Shown: one piece after another, positions 27,857-39,365 of the stretch
How positions within the stretch are numbered: position 1 is the first letter of the stretch
Layout of the letters: the number at the start of each line of letters is the position of its first letter
Source of the DNA: Chlorops oryzae
Taxonomy: Eukaryota > Arthropoda > Insecta > Diptera > Chloropidae
Direction: 5' to 3'
Assembly: GCA_020466095.1 (NCBI GenBank)
Contig: CM035808.1
Coordinates: 2,896,690-2,960,689, forward strand
Length of the DNA stretch: 64,000 nucleotides
Translations under genes and position numbers: made by a program
Notes under the pieces: generated by a model
The model's input: the letters and a program-made list of their open reading frames with translations, nothing else
The model's database searches: none
What the model was told of the DNA's origin: nothing

Positions 27857-30800
27857 ATGTCCGACGAGCAAGCCCGAGGCCGGCGACGTCCTTCGCGAGA
27901 ATACTACGGAGATCAGAAAGGACCAAGCACCCTCAAAGGTTCACGCCGCGGACGTGAAGATGAACCACCGCTAGCTGAAGAGCCGGTAAGTTCCTTTTCA
28001 ATGTAACGGTAAACAAACCGCATTACGCAGCATTTTTTCATGAAACAGTTATAAAATCCAAAATAGCCTACTAGTGTCTCCATAGAGATATTTCGTAACG
28101 GGACTTCTAAGCAATTCCTTTTGAAGCTGGCAGAACGACGAAGTTACGAAAAACGAAAAACTCTATCGAGAACGCTGACAAACGTGTGTGGAACCGCAAC
28201 AATTGCGCGATAAGCAAAAAAAAAAAACACAATTTGAATTTCGAAAACTCAGCTCTTTTTCGATTCTTCATTAGCCAAGCGTTCTGCGGCTTATGAAAGA
28301 AAAGGAATACACACACACACACACACACGTTGTCAGAAAAATCTCATATTACAATATACATGGATTGCTTGGGTATTGTGACACTTTAAGTTATGCTTGT
28401 TATGTTTTACAGAGTTCCAAAGTATTAAAGCGGGACCCGGACGCAGAAGAAGAGTTGCCCTCGGGGTCACGTCAACATTCCATCGAACGTCATGCAGCAG
28501 AAGGTCGAGTCCCAGCAAATGGCGGACGCGGGGATCGACGAGATCGAAACGCTGGTTTCGATCTAGTTTGCACTCGCCCGACAGATTTGATCAGCAAGCA
28601 GGGACAGAGTGGCAAGCCAATTGAATTGCAATCGAACTACTTTCGGCTGTTGACCACGCCAAAGTGGCAAATAAATCAGTACCATGTCGAATTTGAGCCG
28701 CCAATCGAAATGCGGCGATTACGCGCTGGAATTCTCGCAGAAAATCGCCAACTCTTCGGAGGCTATATATATGATGGGGCCAAGCTGTTCTCGTCCAATC
28801 GTCTACCTCAAGATAAAACAGTTCTTACCGCTGTATCCAAAAATAACGATCATTTCGTTGTAACGCTACGCTTCGTTGGCACCATCGCCATGACCGAGTC
28901 ACAGTCCTTGCAGGTCTTAAATTTAATTCTGCGCCGTGCTATGACCGGCCTTAAATTACAATTGGTAGGACGTAATTTCTTCGACCCGCACGCTATGATC
29001 GATATGCGAGAATTCCGTCTGCAGCTATGGCCAGGCTATGACACTTCGATTCGGCAACATGAAAGATCCATTTTGCTATGCGCTGAAGTTGCTCATAAGG
29101 TTATGCGTACGGAAACCGTTTACGATATTCTCACCAAGTGTATAGAGACGTCACGGGACTATAAAGAAGATTTTCGACGACAAGTTCTTGGCCTCACTGT
29201 ACTGACCGACTACAATAATAAAACGTATAGAATCAACGATGTCGATTTCAATAAAACACCACGCCACACATTCTCATGCAAGAAGACGGAGGTTTCGTTC
29301 ATTGATTACTATTACGATAAGTATAGCCTTCGTATTCGGGATCCGAAACAGCCGTTGCTTATCTCGAAAGCCAAAGAGAAATCGATTCGTGGAGGATCTA
29401 GTGATATTGTGATTCTCATACCGGAATTGTGCCGAGCGACTGGTTAACCGATGGCATGCGGACCAATTTTCAATTAATGCGAGCCATGGCCGATCATACA
29501 CGAATGAATCCTGATAGACGTATTGAACGGTTGCGGACATTCAATCAGCGACTTCAAAGCACCACTGAGAGTGTTAGTGTGCTAAGAGATTGGAATATGA
29601 GCTTGGAGAAAAATCTTGTCGATCTGACTGGACGGGTCTTGGATGTGCAAAAGATTATATTCCGAGACAATCGCCGTGAACTTGCTGGCGAGCAGGCCGA
29701 TTGGACACGCCAGTTTCGTAATCAGGGTATGTTCCTAACACCATCGAATGGTCTTCATCATTGGTCGGTTATTGGCACCAATCGATATTCTCGTGATTTG
29801 AGATATTTTGTTGAATCTCTAATGCGTGCAGCCGATGGTATGAGCCTGCGCATAAGTCGACCCAAAGAAATTCTACTGCTAGACGATCGAAATCATTCGT
29901 TCATGCAAGCCATGGACGATTGTGCACGTGAGGATCCGCAGCTTATACTTTGCTTGGTACCCAACAACAATGCCGAGAGGTATTCATCGATCAAACGTAA
30001 AGGCTGCCTAGAACGTGGCGTCCCAACACAGGTAATCACACAAAAGACGGCCGGCAACCAGCGCGGTCTAATGAGTGTTGCAACCAAAGTCGCTATTCAA
30101 ATCAATTGTAAATTGGGCTACACACCGTGGATAGTCCATATACCATTGGGAGGCTTAATGACCATTGGATATGATGTAGCAAAAAGCACACGTGATCGCA
30201 ATAAAGCCTTTGGGGCTCTTGTTGCCACTATGGATATGCAAACGAATGCAACATTTTACAGTACAGTTGCCGAATGTAATTCTCACGATGTACTGGCGAA
30301 TCACTTGTGGCCAATGATGACCAAGGCATTGCGGCAATATATGCGGGAACATGATGATCGATTGCCATCGCGAATCCTTTTCTATCGAGACGGAGTGGGT
30401 GAAGGCTCCCTGTCTCAAGTATATGAACATGAGGTCAAGGATATCGTGGAGAAGTTGGAGGCCGAATATAAGCGAGCGGGAAAAGAAAAGCCACCAATGT
30501 TCGCTTATGTCGTCGTTTCGAAGAATATCAATACGCGACTATTTTCCAGAGGTAGAAATCCGATGCCTGGCACTGTAGTCGATGATGTCGTGACGTTGCC
30601 TGAACGATATGATTTCTTCCTTGTGTCGCAGTCCGTTCGTCAGGGTACTGTATCGCCGACCAGCTATAACGTCGTGTATAGCACAATCCAACTGACACCA
30701 GATCAGCTACAATTGCTAACGTACAAGATGACACATTTGTACTATAACTGGTGTGGAACGACAAGGGTACCTGCCGTCTGCCAATATGCCAAGAAATTGG

Positions 30801-30871
30801 CAACTCTAGTTGGCACAAGTCTTCATCAGCCACCTCTGAATACCCTCGAAAAAAAACTTTTCTATTTATAA
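27857..30871 (+). CDS. piwi: Piwi-clade Argonaute protein
   Basis: Nuclear piRNA-guided silencer of transposons in the germline. Exons 27857-27985 (43 codons, phase 0, donor GTAAGT) and 28413-30871, about 862 residues, against roughly 840-870 for fly Piwi and Aub. The N-terminus MSDEQARGRRRPSREYYG is arginine-glycine rich like Piwi. The PAZ domain covers about residues 272-385 and MID-PIWI about 553-862. The 5'-phosphate pocket (RYSSIKRKG, VITQK) and catalytic residues D631 (GYDVAKS), D703 (FYRDGVG) and H818 (THLYYNW) are present, so slicer residues are intact. The C-terminus ends LEKKLFYL as in Piwi. A one-base deletion near 29444 puts a stop after ELCRATG; the next frame resumes with LTDGMRTNFQLMRAM. 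Piwi is preferred over Aub on overall resemblance. Only one coding intron is present. Confidence 0.93.
27986..28412 (+). other. piwi intron 1 with CA microsatellite
   Basis: A 427 bp intron with donor GTAAGT and acceptor TTTTACAG. A CA dinucleotide run lies at about 28310-28328. Nothing else is seen. Confidence 0.8.
29436..29452 (+). other. piwi: Single-base frameshift in piwi
   Basis: ACTGGTTAACC gives Thr-Gly-stop. One more T (ACTGGTTTAACC) would give the expected Thr-Gly-Leu-Thr. The protein on both sides fits the family without a gap, so the lesion is a single base in a short T run. Confidence 0.9.
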
Positions 30872-31223
30872 GCCCGCCATTGTTATCGTCGACCAGCAAG
30901 CAAGCTCGCTCCTTCTTTTAAAAAGTCCTCGTTACGTTTTTCGTTCACAATTCAAACATTTTGAAGAGTATATTTTCCATTTGGTTTTTTGTATACCCAC
31001 CTTTTTTTTCGTCAATGAATTTATATATTTGATTTCTATATAAAACTCGTTCTAAGTAAGATAAACGTAATTATCTTTTGTACTAACTTTTCTCAAGCTT
31101 TAACGTTAAACAAATACTTCAATTGACTGAATGTTAACTTATTTTTGGAAGGAGCAGAATTAATGTCCTTAAGTTATATACATATGTACACATCTTCCAT
31201 TTTTTTTTCTTCATTTTATACCA

Positions 31224-31229
31224 AATAAA
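31224..31229 (+). terminator. piwi poly(A) signal
   Basis: AATAAA about 350 bp after the piwi stop, upstream of the inverted-repeat element at 31387. A second AATAAA at 31952 is an alternative. Confidence 0.45.
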
Positions 31230-31386
31230 AACAAACAGTTAAAATAATTCTCTCAATCGTCGTAATCAATCATAAACAACAATATGAAATAAGTTTTTGA
31301 AATGGTTGAGCCAACTTTGACAGCTATGTATAAAGTATAATCATAGTTAAGCGTTTATGTATTTTATGTTCTTGTTTGGAAATCAA

Positions 31387-31620
31387 TTAGGGGTCTTCCC
31401 TTAAACGAGTATTATCCTCGAAAACCTGAAAAACTTGTAAATCAAAAAGGCTTAGAAATTAATGAACGAAATCTTGTATGAAAAATTTTACATTTTTACG
31501 CTTTTTCAAACTTTTCACGTTTAAAGTGCAGTGTAAACGCGCTAGGTTTGCATTTAGGTTACGAACGCAAACCTAGGTTTCCTATGTAAGTGTAAAAAGG
31601 CTATAAGGGAAGACCCCTAA
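31387..31620. mobile_element. 234 bp inverted-repeat element downstream of piwi
   Basis: TTAGGGGTCTTCCCTTA at the left is mirrored by TAAGGGAAGACCCCTAA at the right. A smaller internal palindrome uses AGGTTTGC/GCAAACCT. The ends resemble, but do not match, the TTAA-flanked elements at 54049 and 57873. No coding capacity. Confidence 0.65.
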
Positions 31621-32160
31621 TATAATAGGCTCGCAAAGAGGTGAAATTTTTGCCTTCTGGCAAAGCATAATAGGTGCCTTGTACAATTTTTGTTTTATGT
31701 TGAAAGGAATGTTCAACTCGTTACATTTTTCAAAGTTCTCTATATTTTTCAAGTCCAGAAATTTTTTACGTCAATGTCGAAAAAAGCAGTTGCTTCGTTA
31801 TTTTACGTGATCAGTTCTTAACTTAAATTAAGCAAAGCAACATGAGATAAGTTGACAATAGAATTGATAGTTCCTTTGTTTAAGTTTTAGTATCTAATTT
31901 CATTAAAATTTTTTAAGATTAATTGCTGGAACCACAAAAGAATATAAATGAAATAAAAATTAATTTTAAGACAATCTCGCTGTTACTTCATTCAAAAGAT
32001 TTTATCCAATAGCTTATTGAAATGGCCTGAATGGTCGGTTTTTAAGTCTTAATTTTAAATACAAATCGATCGAATCAAGTCCGGACTTATTCAAATTTTT
32101 ACTCAATCCGAAAAAGAGTTTCACGATTGACGCACTATGGGTCCGGCAGTGCAATCGAAT

Positions 32161-32253
32161 TTCACCGTGTAAACTGAGTGAAGTAAGTAACTGTCAAAAT
32201 TGTACAATACAAAATGACAGTTTTACGAACTTCACTCAGCTTACACGGTGTAA
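32161..32253. repeat. 93 bp near-palindrome
   Basis: TTCACCGTGTAAACTGAGTG is mirrored by CACTCAGCTTACACGGTGTA, with arms extending inward to ACTGTCA/TGACAGT. The transcript would fold into a long hairpin with a loop of about 10 nt. Probably a very short MITE. Confidence 0.65.
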
Positions 32254-32757
32254 ATGTGTTGCATGAGGACCCTTACTATGTTTTGTCTTTCAGTACGGAA
32301 TTTACTAAAAAAAAAAAAAAAAAAAGCCTCCATTTGTGGGCGGGCCACATCAATTTTTCTACAAACTTTAATACGTCTTGGTCAACCAATGTTTCGAATT
32401 TGAAGTTTCTACTCTTTTTACTTCGAAAGATACGAAAAATCTCAATTTTTGGGCGAGGCAGTGGGCGGATATTGCCTATTTTCACTTAGGATGGTGCGTA
32501 AAATACATGTGTGCCAAAATTTGACGTCATTGATTTATCCTTTTGGAAGGAGATCCGACCACTGACCGACGGACATGTCCGGCGTTAACGGAGATATCGT
32601 TGTGAAATTTTTTGGTATATATTCTTCTATTATTTGGGGATATAAATAGGCAGACGAAAATGTCGTAAAGGTTGTAAGAAAAGAGAGAGCACAAAATATG
32701 CTCTAAAACCCACATGTGTCCACTTTTGCTAGTTTTTCAAAATTAATTAATGCGCTG

Positions 32758-32884
32758 TATAGACACATCAAATGCTTGTCAGGCATGTGAGCGTGTATTA
32801 GTGGATTCTGTTCACACAACGTATACGTGTGAATTTTTCACTTACACACTCTCGCATGCCTGACAAGCATTTGATGTGTCTATA
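32758..32884. mobile_element. 127 bp MITE with 30 bp perfect arms
   Basis: TATAGACACATCAAATGCTT through GTCAGGCATG is mirrored exactly at 32855-32884. The outer part (TATAGACAC, TCAAATG, GAGCGTGT, TTAGT) matches the ends of the MADF-bearing element at 26589-27297, so this is probably a short derivative of the same family. Confidence 0.7.
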
Positions 32885-33732
32885 GAAGCTATAACGATTT
32901 AGATTAAATAGTTAGAGAGTAAGAAAAATTATGAATTTTGGTAGATTGCTTTATTGGGATTGTGGTAAAGAACTCTAAAAATTAGTATTTCATATCTTTC
33001 CAATGAACTTCACAGGCTGTAGACGACATTCCGCTTAATAGATATCAGGTAATTTTAATATCATTTTTTTAAAGAAAAAATGTAAGTTACGTATAAAAGG
33101 AAACTAAACAAAACCATTTCCACTTGTAGTTTTTCAAAATAATAAGCGGTGGATTAATAGTTAGTGCAGTGTTAAAAATTACGATTTTGGTAAATGTTAT
33201 GGAATATGGTAAATTGACTCTTAGAAAAATATATTTCAATCTTTCCAATTTCACTTAGACACCTTTTATAGCAGATTTAAACATTTTCCTTTGAAATTAT
33301 TCGACTATAAAAACTAAAAATTTAGATGTTTTGTGAATACAACTAATAATTCAATTGATCATATCGGAAAATTTGACACTGATCGGTTTGTTCAAATATT
33401 ACGTGCAAACTACGAAACATACAAAAATCAATTGATTTCTTCTAAAAAAAAAATGTCCAAAAAAAACTACTACAACAAAAAAATTTCTAAAATTAGTCAA
33501 TTTTAGAGTAAAAAAAATAGTTAGGTTCAAATCGTTGTCTAAAATGTCGCGGTAGAACAATTAAACGAAAGAACGTCCACGAGTAAAATCAGTCAAAACT
33601 CGACGTGTGTGAAAGCACACTGAAAGCTGGCTGTAAATGTTTTCTCAGTGTTGCCGATTTGCTTAAAAATGTACGAAATTTTACGTATGTATTTAAAAAT
33701 TGCTAATACACTGAATTAAAAGCGCAATCGAA

Positions 33733-35884
33733 ACACACGGTAAAAGTCAATTGTTTGTCGTTTTCCATTTTCTTTATCCGCACATCCGATCTCAGTGAAA
33801 TCTCGATAAAAATGAGCCCATTTTACCAGCGCTATACAAACCGCTTGTACAAACATCACCGATAATGAAATTTTTTGATGTACGCGCAAGCACAAAAGCA
33901 GATACACACACTACATAATATGCTTGTACAAACATGGATTTGTGCGAATGCTTCTATGGTGTATTCGAGGCTTTAGCTAAGAAATTCCGACAATTCAACG
34001 CATGCAAACATACGTAACCAATTATAATCAACTGTGGATTCGATTGTAACTGGCTCTCTACGTTTGCCCTTGTTGAACATTGGCAGGGATTCCTGCGCTA
34101 TTGGAAATCGGGCATCAATGAACAATGAGGTATACTTTGGCAGTCCTAGAATGGATAAATAACAAAATTAAGATTCGAATATCGATTGGTTTAAACTTAG
34201 AACTGATTAAACTTTGCATAATTTAAAGGAAAAAAGTATGATTTGTTCATATTGAAAAAGGAAGATGCTTTGTATAATTCGATGCACTTTTTAGCAACGC
34301 TGTCTGTCAGCTCTCAGCACACAAGAACGCAAAAAACGTAAACAAATGAAATCGGCAAATTTCGTAGAGAAAATCGTCTAAACTCAAGACCGTATGCCAG
34401 TACCTTAACAATAGGCGAGTGCGAGTGAATGTGCGAACAATTCTTGCTAAAATTCTAATTGGATTGACGTCGCATATAGCATATAACGTCATCTGTTGAA
34501 TTTCGCTCACGTGTGAAAATCTGTTTAAACGTGCAAATTTGTTACAAGATTCGTTAGTGCGTGCTTAAATGATTGTCTGAAGATCGTGTTATCATTTGAG
34601 ACAATTGCAAATTAATTGGAGTCGTCCAATCACGCAAAAAAAAGTGTTCAAGTGCGTTGCATCGTTAGATAATCACTAGTTGCTAGTAAGTATGATTCTG
34701 ATGAATATATCTACATACCTATGTATATATGTATGCAAACAGACAATTAAGGCTATTTCGAGGAAAGCATAAAATTATGAATATTCTGCTGGAGAGTTCA
34801 GCAATAAGTCAGATTTGAATTCGAAAAATACTTTATCAACTAGACATTGACCCTGCTATCATTGGATGTTGACATACACATACACACATATGAATACGTT
34901 TTGTTTAGCTATCATATTTATGTTTGTAAACATATGAAATTCGCTGGCATGGACGCGTGATCAAATTTTTTTTGCAGTAGTCCGTTGAATTTAAAGGTGT
35001 CCGCATTGTGAATTTCGATTGCATTTTTACTGAGTAAGTACAGAATATTTCAATCGACAAGTCCGCCTGTTAATTTCGAGGACGGTGGACCTAGTGTGGT
35101 CCTTCTAGGCCTTAAAGACGCTGGCTGTGCATCTGAAATATCTTGGGGCTATTCTGTATGGTATCCGATGAGTGATAACTTACTCTTTACACACGACGCA
35201 CTCTGTATATTGCGTTTGTGCGTACGTATGCAGCAACCAAAACCACTCGAGATAGACCATACAAAATATGGATGTGTAGAAATGATCAGCGTCACCAGGA
35301 GAATCGTTTTATCCGTCCCACCGCCAGTCTGTCTGTCTGTCTGTCTCTATATAGTTTTGTTAACGAAGGATTTGATATGATTTGCACTTTCGCAATTGTG
35401 TTTGCGGAGACATGTGTAATGTCATGCTTGAGAAGGGCTTGAAGAGATCTTTTTTTGTGGGTACCACCGCTCTTATCACAAAAACTATAAAAGTGGGCGT
35501 ACCGGTTTTAATAGGGTAATTGAATAGAAGTCGCCATCTATTTTATGGTCCCAAAAAATCTTGAGAATAGTTTGCCTTAATGGGCGTGGTCTTCAGGTTT
35601 GCTACATTCAGAAATTGAATTTTAAAATTGTTTGAGTGCATACTTCAGGGCTCCTCATCGCTTAACCCTAGAGTCCTAAACTTAGATGTTTCTTAAGTGA
35701 CAAAAATTGAGCACTGAAGTTCAAAACCTTTGAAAAAATGTTGGTTCGCCTACTATTTTATCAGCTTAAAAGTCCTGTGAGACGATTAATAAAATATCAG
35801 GATTTCCGGGAAAGCAGTTCAACGGAAATTCTGTCAACTGTGGTTTTTAAACAAATTTTTGAAAAATGGCGACGATCAAAATTC
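33733..35884. repeat. 2.2 kb direct duplication, copy A
   Basis: It aligns with 40549-42712 almost throughout. Differences are mostly 1-3 base indels plus a few substitutions, and similarity ends abruptly at both edges. It holds two putative non-coding exons (donor GTAAGT at 34686; exon 34978-35033) and, towards 35160-35540, an interspersed repeat sharing GATCAGCGTCACCAGGAGA with 37007 and 44845. There is no protein-coding potential. Confidence 0.85.
34978..35033 (+). other. Putative non-coding exon (copy A)
   Basis: A 56 bp segment between a strong acceptor (TTTTTTTTGCAG) and a consensus donor (GTAAGT at 35034). An upstream exon ends at a second GTAAGT donor at 34686. Both are preserved in copy B. 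This looks like leader exons of a transcript; RNA evidence is needed. The downstream coding exon may be ALT copy 1. Confidence 0.4.
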
Positions 35885-37006
35885 CATTGAAAGGAGTCGA
35901 AAATGAACGTCAAATTGAAAAGGAATATTTTGTGAGACTGTTATTATTGAGATTCATAACCATTGGCTCTAGTGTAACTAGAAAATTTTTAATGAAACAA
36001 ACACTACGTGTGAAACGCGCGGAACTTTAGGAATGGTTAGGTTCACAATTTTCCTTAACTTATTAATTATAAATTATTACTGAATACCTTTGCCATAAAT
36101 AATTTAAAAGTTTCGTAGTGAAATCAATTGATTTTTAAGATGCATATAATAAGATATATATAGCACCTATATTTGAAATTCTAAAAATATTCTCGAGGAT
36201 TTTCAATCGGTATTGAAGCACTTGCATTGTGCGAATAAACGCGAAAGATTTTTATTCGCCGTTCTTCAATAATATCGTCTTCAAGGCAATGACCGAAAGA
36301 AACTTTTGTAATAAATGATAAAATGTTTTCTAATGTATGAGAAAAAAAATTTTTTTTTTTTTTGAAATTTATATTCTATGAAATTCCATTCTTAAAGAAA
36401 GCTTGAGATAGGGGGTTAGGGGGTTATAACCACCAAAATCCTCCCCTTGCGTACGGGACTGGTGCAACTGCCAAAATGGCTGAGAAACCGTAACGACATG
36501 CAAACATTGTGACACTGAATCCTATGCTCAGTTCAAAAACGTTTGTATTTATGTGGTTTTTTGAACTTACCGTTATTTTTAAATTTTCCTCGGATGGTCC
36601 ACTCGAGGTTGCAATTCCCCCAATTCCAAAAGTCCATTCGGACTGCCAGCATCCGCCCTTGTTGGGTGTGTGGCGATTACACTAAATATTTATTTACCAC
36701 TCTGTATAATTCGACTGGGGCTAACCGAATGTTAGCACCGCGACTCGGGAAAGGCGGGACCGTCAAGCCCGTGACCCATGGGGTCTCCCTGCCTGAGTAA
36801 AAAGTAAAGTAAAAGGCATAAAAGCCACCAATTGGAAAACAACGGTTTACCGGTATAGGAAGAATATTGATGTGGTCCGCCGACTACCACGCCCATAAAA
36901 ACATATTATTACTTCTGTATAGAAAGGTAAAACATAATGGGCCAATATTGTCGGGACTCTGGGTATACCGTAGCCGGGATTGACCAACTTAAGAGTTCTT
37001 ATTTGT

Positions 37007-37470
37007 TATACCCGACACACTCTGTGTCGAGAAATACCATACAAAATATATATACATAGATATGATCAGCGTCACCAGGAGATTCGATTTAGCCCCCGTC
37101 CGTCCGTCTGTCTATGTACAGTTTTCTTATCGAAGGAGTTGAGCTATCTTGGAACGCGTACGAACAAGTTCGAGAATGGACCCGATCGGACCATATTTAA
37201 GGGTACCTCTAGCACTAGGGTCTGTTATGAAAATTACAAAAACTGCTCTAAATCAGGGGTTCTTCAAGATATTTTGATGAAATTTGGCATTTAACATATT
37301 TAAAGGAAATTGAGGTGATTTCCAAAAATTGGAAAAGTAGGCATGGCAGATGGGGTTGTCTCCCTCACCTGAAATTCACATAACACTTGAATGAAAGTTG
37401 GCATGTATGCTTCCATTCTAGCCATCATTAAGGGTATCTCCAGTACTAGGGTCTGTCACAAAAATCCCAA
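37007..37470. repeat. Interspersed repeat 'TATACCCGACACACTCTGTG'
   Basis: It begins TATACCCGACACACTCTGTG and continues with GATCAGCGTCACCAGGAGAT and GAAGGAGTTGAGCTATCTTG. It matches 44845-45550 over several hundred bases and the inner parts of both 2.2 kb copies over a shorter length. Class unknown; no transposase or reverse transcriptase is readable. Confidence 0.65.
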
Positions 37471-37479
37471 AGCTGTCGA

Positions 37480-38049
37480 AAACATCGATGGTTTTCGAAG
37501 ATTATCGATAAATTTTATTCATTGACATTTAGTTTAGCATTGAAAAAGTGATGCTGGCAGTGGCAAAGGGCGTTCTGCTCGAAAATTCATCTTTCGATTG
37601 TCAAAATTATTGGTGATTAAAACTATATGATCGAAACTATCGATTCTAGAAACCATTAATTATCGAAATTATTGATTGTTGAAAATATCTGTCTGAAACT
37701 ATCGTTTTTGATCGATTATTAAAAATATAGATTATCGAACTATCGATTTTTCTATAGAAAACCTGCTAGAGCTGGAGAAATAATCGATAGCACTATCGAT
37801 ACTATCGATGGTTTCAAACTAACGAAAACATCGATGGTTTTTGAAGCCAGCCTATCGATAGTTTTGATTCTTGGAAATTTACTTTAGCATTGGAAAAGTG
37901 GTGCTGGCGGTGACAGAGGGCTGTCTTCTTTTTGAAATGAACAGATTACTAAAAATGCCTTAATGTAGATAAGGGCGAGGCCGCTCGAAAATTCAACTTT
38001 CGATTCTCAAAATTATCGATTCTCAAAATGATCGATAATCGAAACTATC
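37480..38049. repeat. CGATA/ATCGAT-rich block
   Basis: Dense ATCGAT, TATCGA and TATCGATA motifs in both orientations, like the last mgl intron. Full TATCGATA 8-mers occur around 37790-37860. It abuts the GATGGT repeat at 38050. Confidence 0.65.
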
Positions 38050-39365
38050 GATGGTGATGGTGAAGTTGGTGATGATGGTGCTGAGGTTGATGATGATGAT
38101 AATGACGGTCAGGTTGGTAATGATTAATATGATGATGGTGATAATGTTGGTGATAATGGTGAGGTTGGTGATTATGGTGATGATTATGATTTTGATGGTG
38201 ATGATGATGATCATGGTGATGGTGAGGATGGTGATGATGGTGATGGTGATTGATGGTGATGGGTGATGCTGATGATGTTGTTGATTGGTGATGATGGTGA
38301 TGCTGATGATGTTGGTGATGATAATGGTAATGATGGTGGTGCTGCTGATGGTGAGGTTGGTGATGATTATGGTGTTGATGTTGATGATGGTGATAATAAC
38401 GATGATGATGGTGAGGTTAGTGATGACGATGGTGTTGATGGTGATGATGGTGATGATGGTGATGATGGTGATGATGGTGATGATGTTGTTGATGGTGAAC
38501 ATGATGATGTTGATGCTGATGATGGTGTTTATGTTGTTGGTGCTTATGATGTTTATGTTGTTGATGGTGAGGTTGATGATGATGATGGTGAGGTTGGTGA
38601 TTATAATGGTGATGATGGTGATAATGGCGGTGAGGCTGGTGATGGTGATTAATATGATGATGTTGGTGATTATAGTGGTGATGATGATGTTGGTGTTTAT
38701 GTTGATGATCATGGTGATGGTGAGGTTGGTGTTGATAGTGTTTATGTTGCTGATGGTGATGATTATGATGTTGATGATGGTGTTTATGTTGTTGATGGTG
38801 ATGATGTTGATGATGATGATCATGGTGATGGTGAGGTTGGTGATGATGGTATTAATGGTGTTGATGGTGTTGACGGTGATGATGGTGCTGAGGTGATAAT
38901 GGTGTTGATAGTCTTAATGGTGTTAATCATGATGATGGTGATAATGGTGGTAATGGTGTTGATGGTGATGATGGTTTTGATGGTATTAATGGTGTTGATG
39001 GTGTTGACGGTGATGATGGTAATGATGGTGTTGGTGAAAATGGGGTTGATGGTGGTGATGATAATGGTTATGGTTGTGGGTGTGATGATGGTGTTATTGG
39101 TGTTGATGGTGTTGTTGGTGTTGATGGAGATGATGGTGTTGATGGTATTAATGGTGTTGATGGTGTTGATTAAGATGATGGTGATGATGGTGTTGGTGTT
39201 GATGGTATTAATGGTGTTGATGGTGCTGATGTTGTTGGTGATGATGTTTTTGATGGTGTTGATGATGATGTTGATGGTATTAATGGTGATGATGATGGTG
39301 TTGATGGTGATGATGATGGTGAGGTTGGTGATGATGGTGATGATGGTGTTGATGTTGATGATATT
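38050..39365. repeat. 1.3 kb GATGGT/GTTGAT trinucleotide-type satellite
   Basis: Interleaved GATGGT, GATGAT, GTTGAT and GGTGTT units. The first half is mainly GATGATGGT; from about 38850 GGTGTTGATGGT dominates. The sequence keeps several frames open on both strands simply because stop codons are rare in such units. Those long frames are not genes. Confidence 0.95.

Larger units (their letters stand above)
30872..33732. other. piwi 3' flank and intergenic DNA
   Basis: Poly(A) signals AATAAA occur at 31224 and 31952. Three hairpin-type repeats lie here (31387-31620, 32161-32253, 32758-32884). At about 32330-32600 there is a repeat related, in opposite orientation, to the one near 39630-39770, sharing GGACATGTCC and 'GGAGATCCG' motifs. 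No gene is seen. Confidence 0.5.
35885..38049. other. Intergenic repeat-rich DNA
   Basis: No gene is seen. About 36600-36810 is locally GC-rich and ends in GTAAAGTAAAA, like the eroded 3' end of a non-LTR element. 37007-37470 is an interspersed repeat shared with 44845. 37480-38050 is CGATA-rich. Confidence 0.45.

Noticed and set aside
27857..30871. Assigning the Argonaute as Aubergine
   Set aside because: The N-terminal RGRRR context, the ILRRAM/VGRNFFDP region and the LEKKLFYL end look closer to Piwi, though a tree would be decisive.
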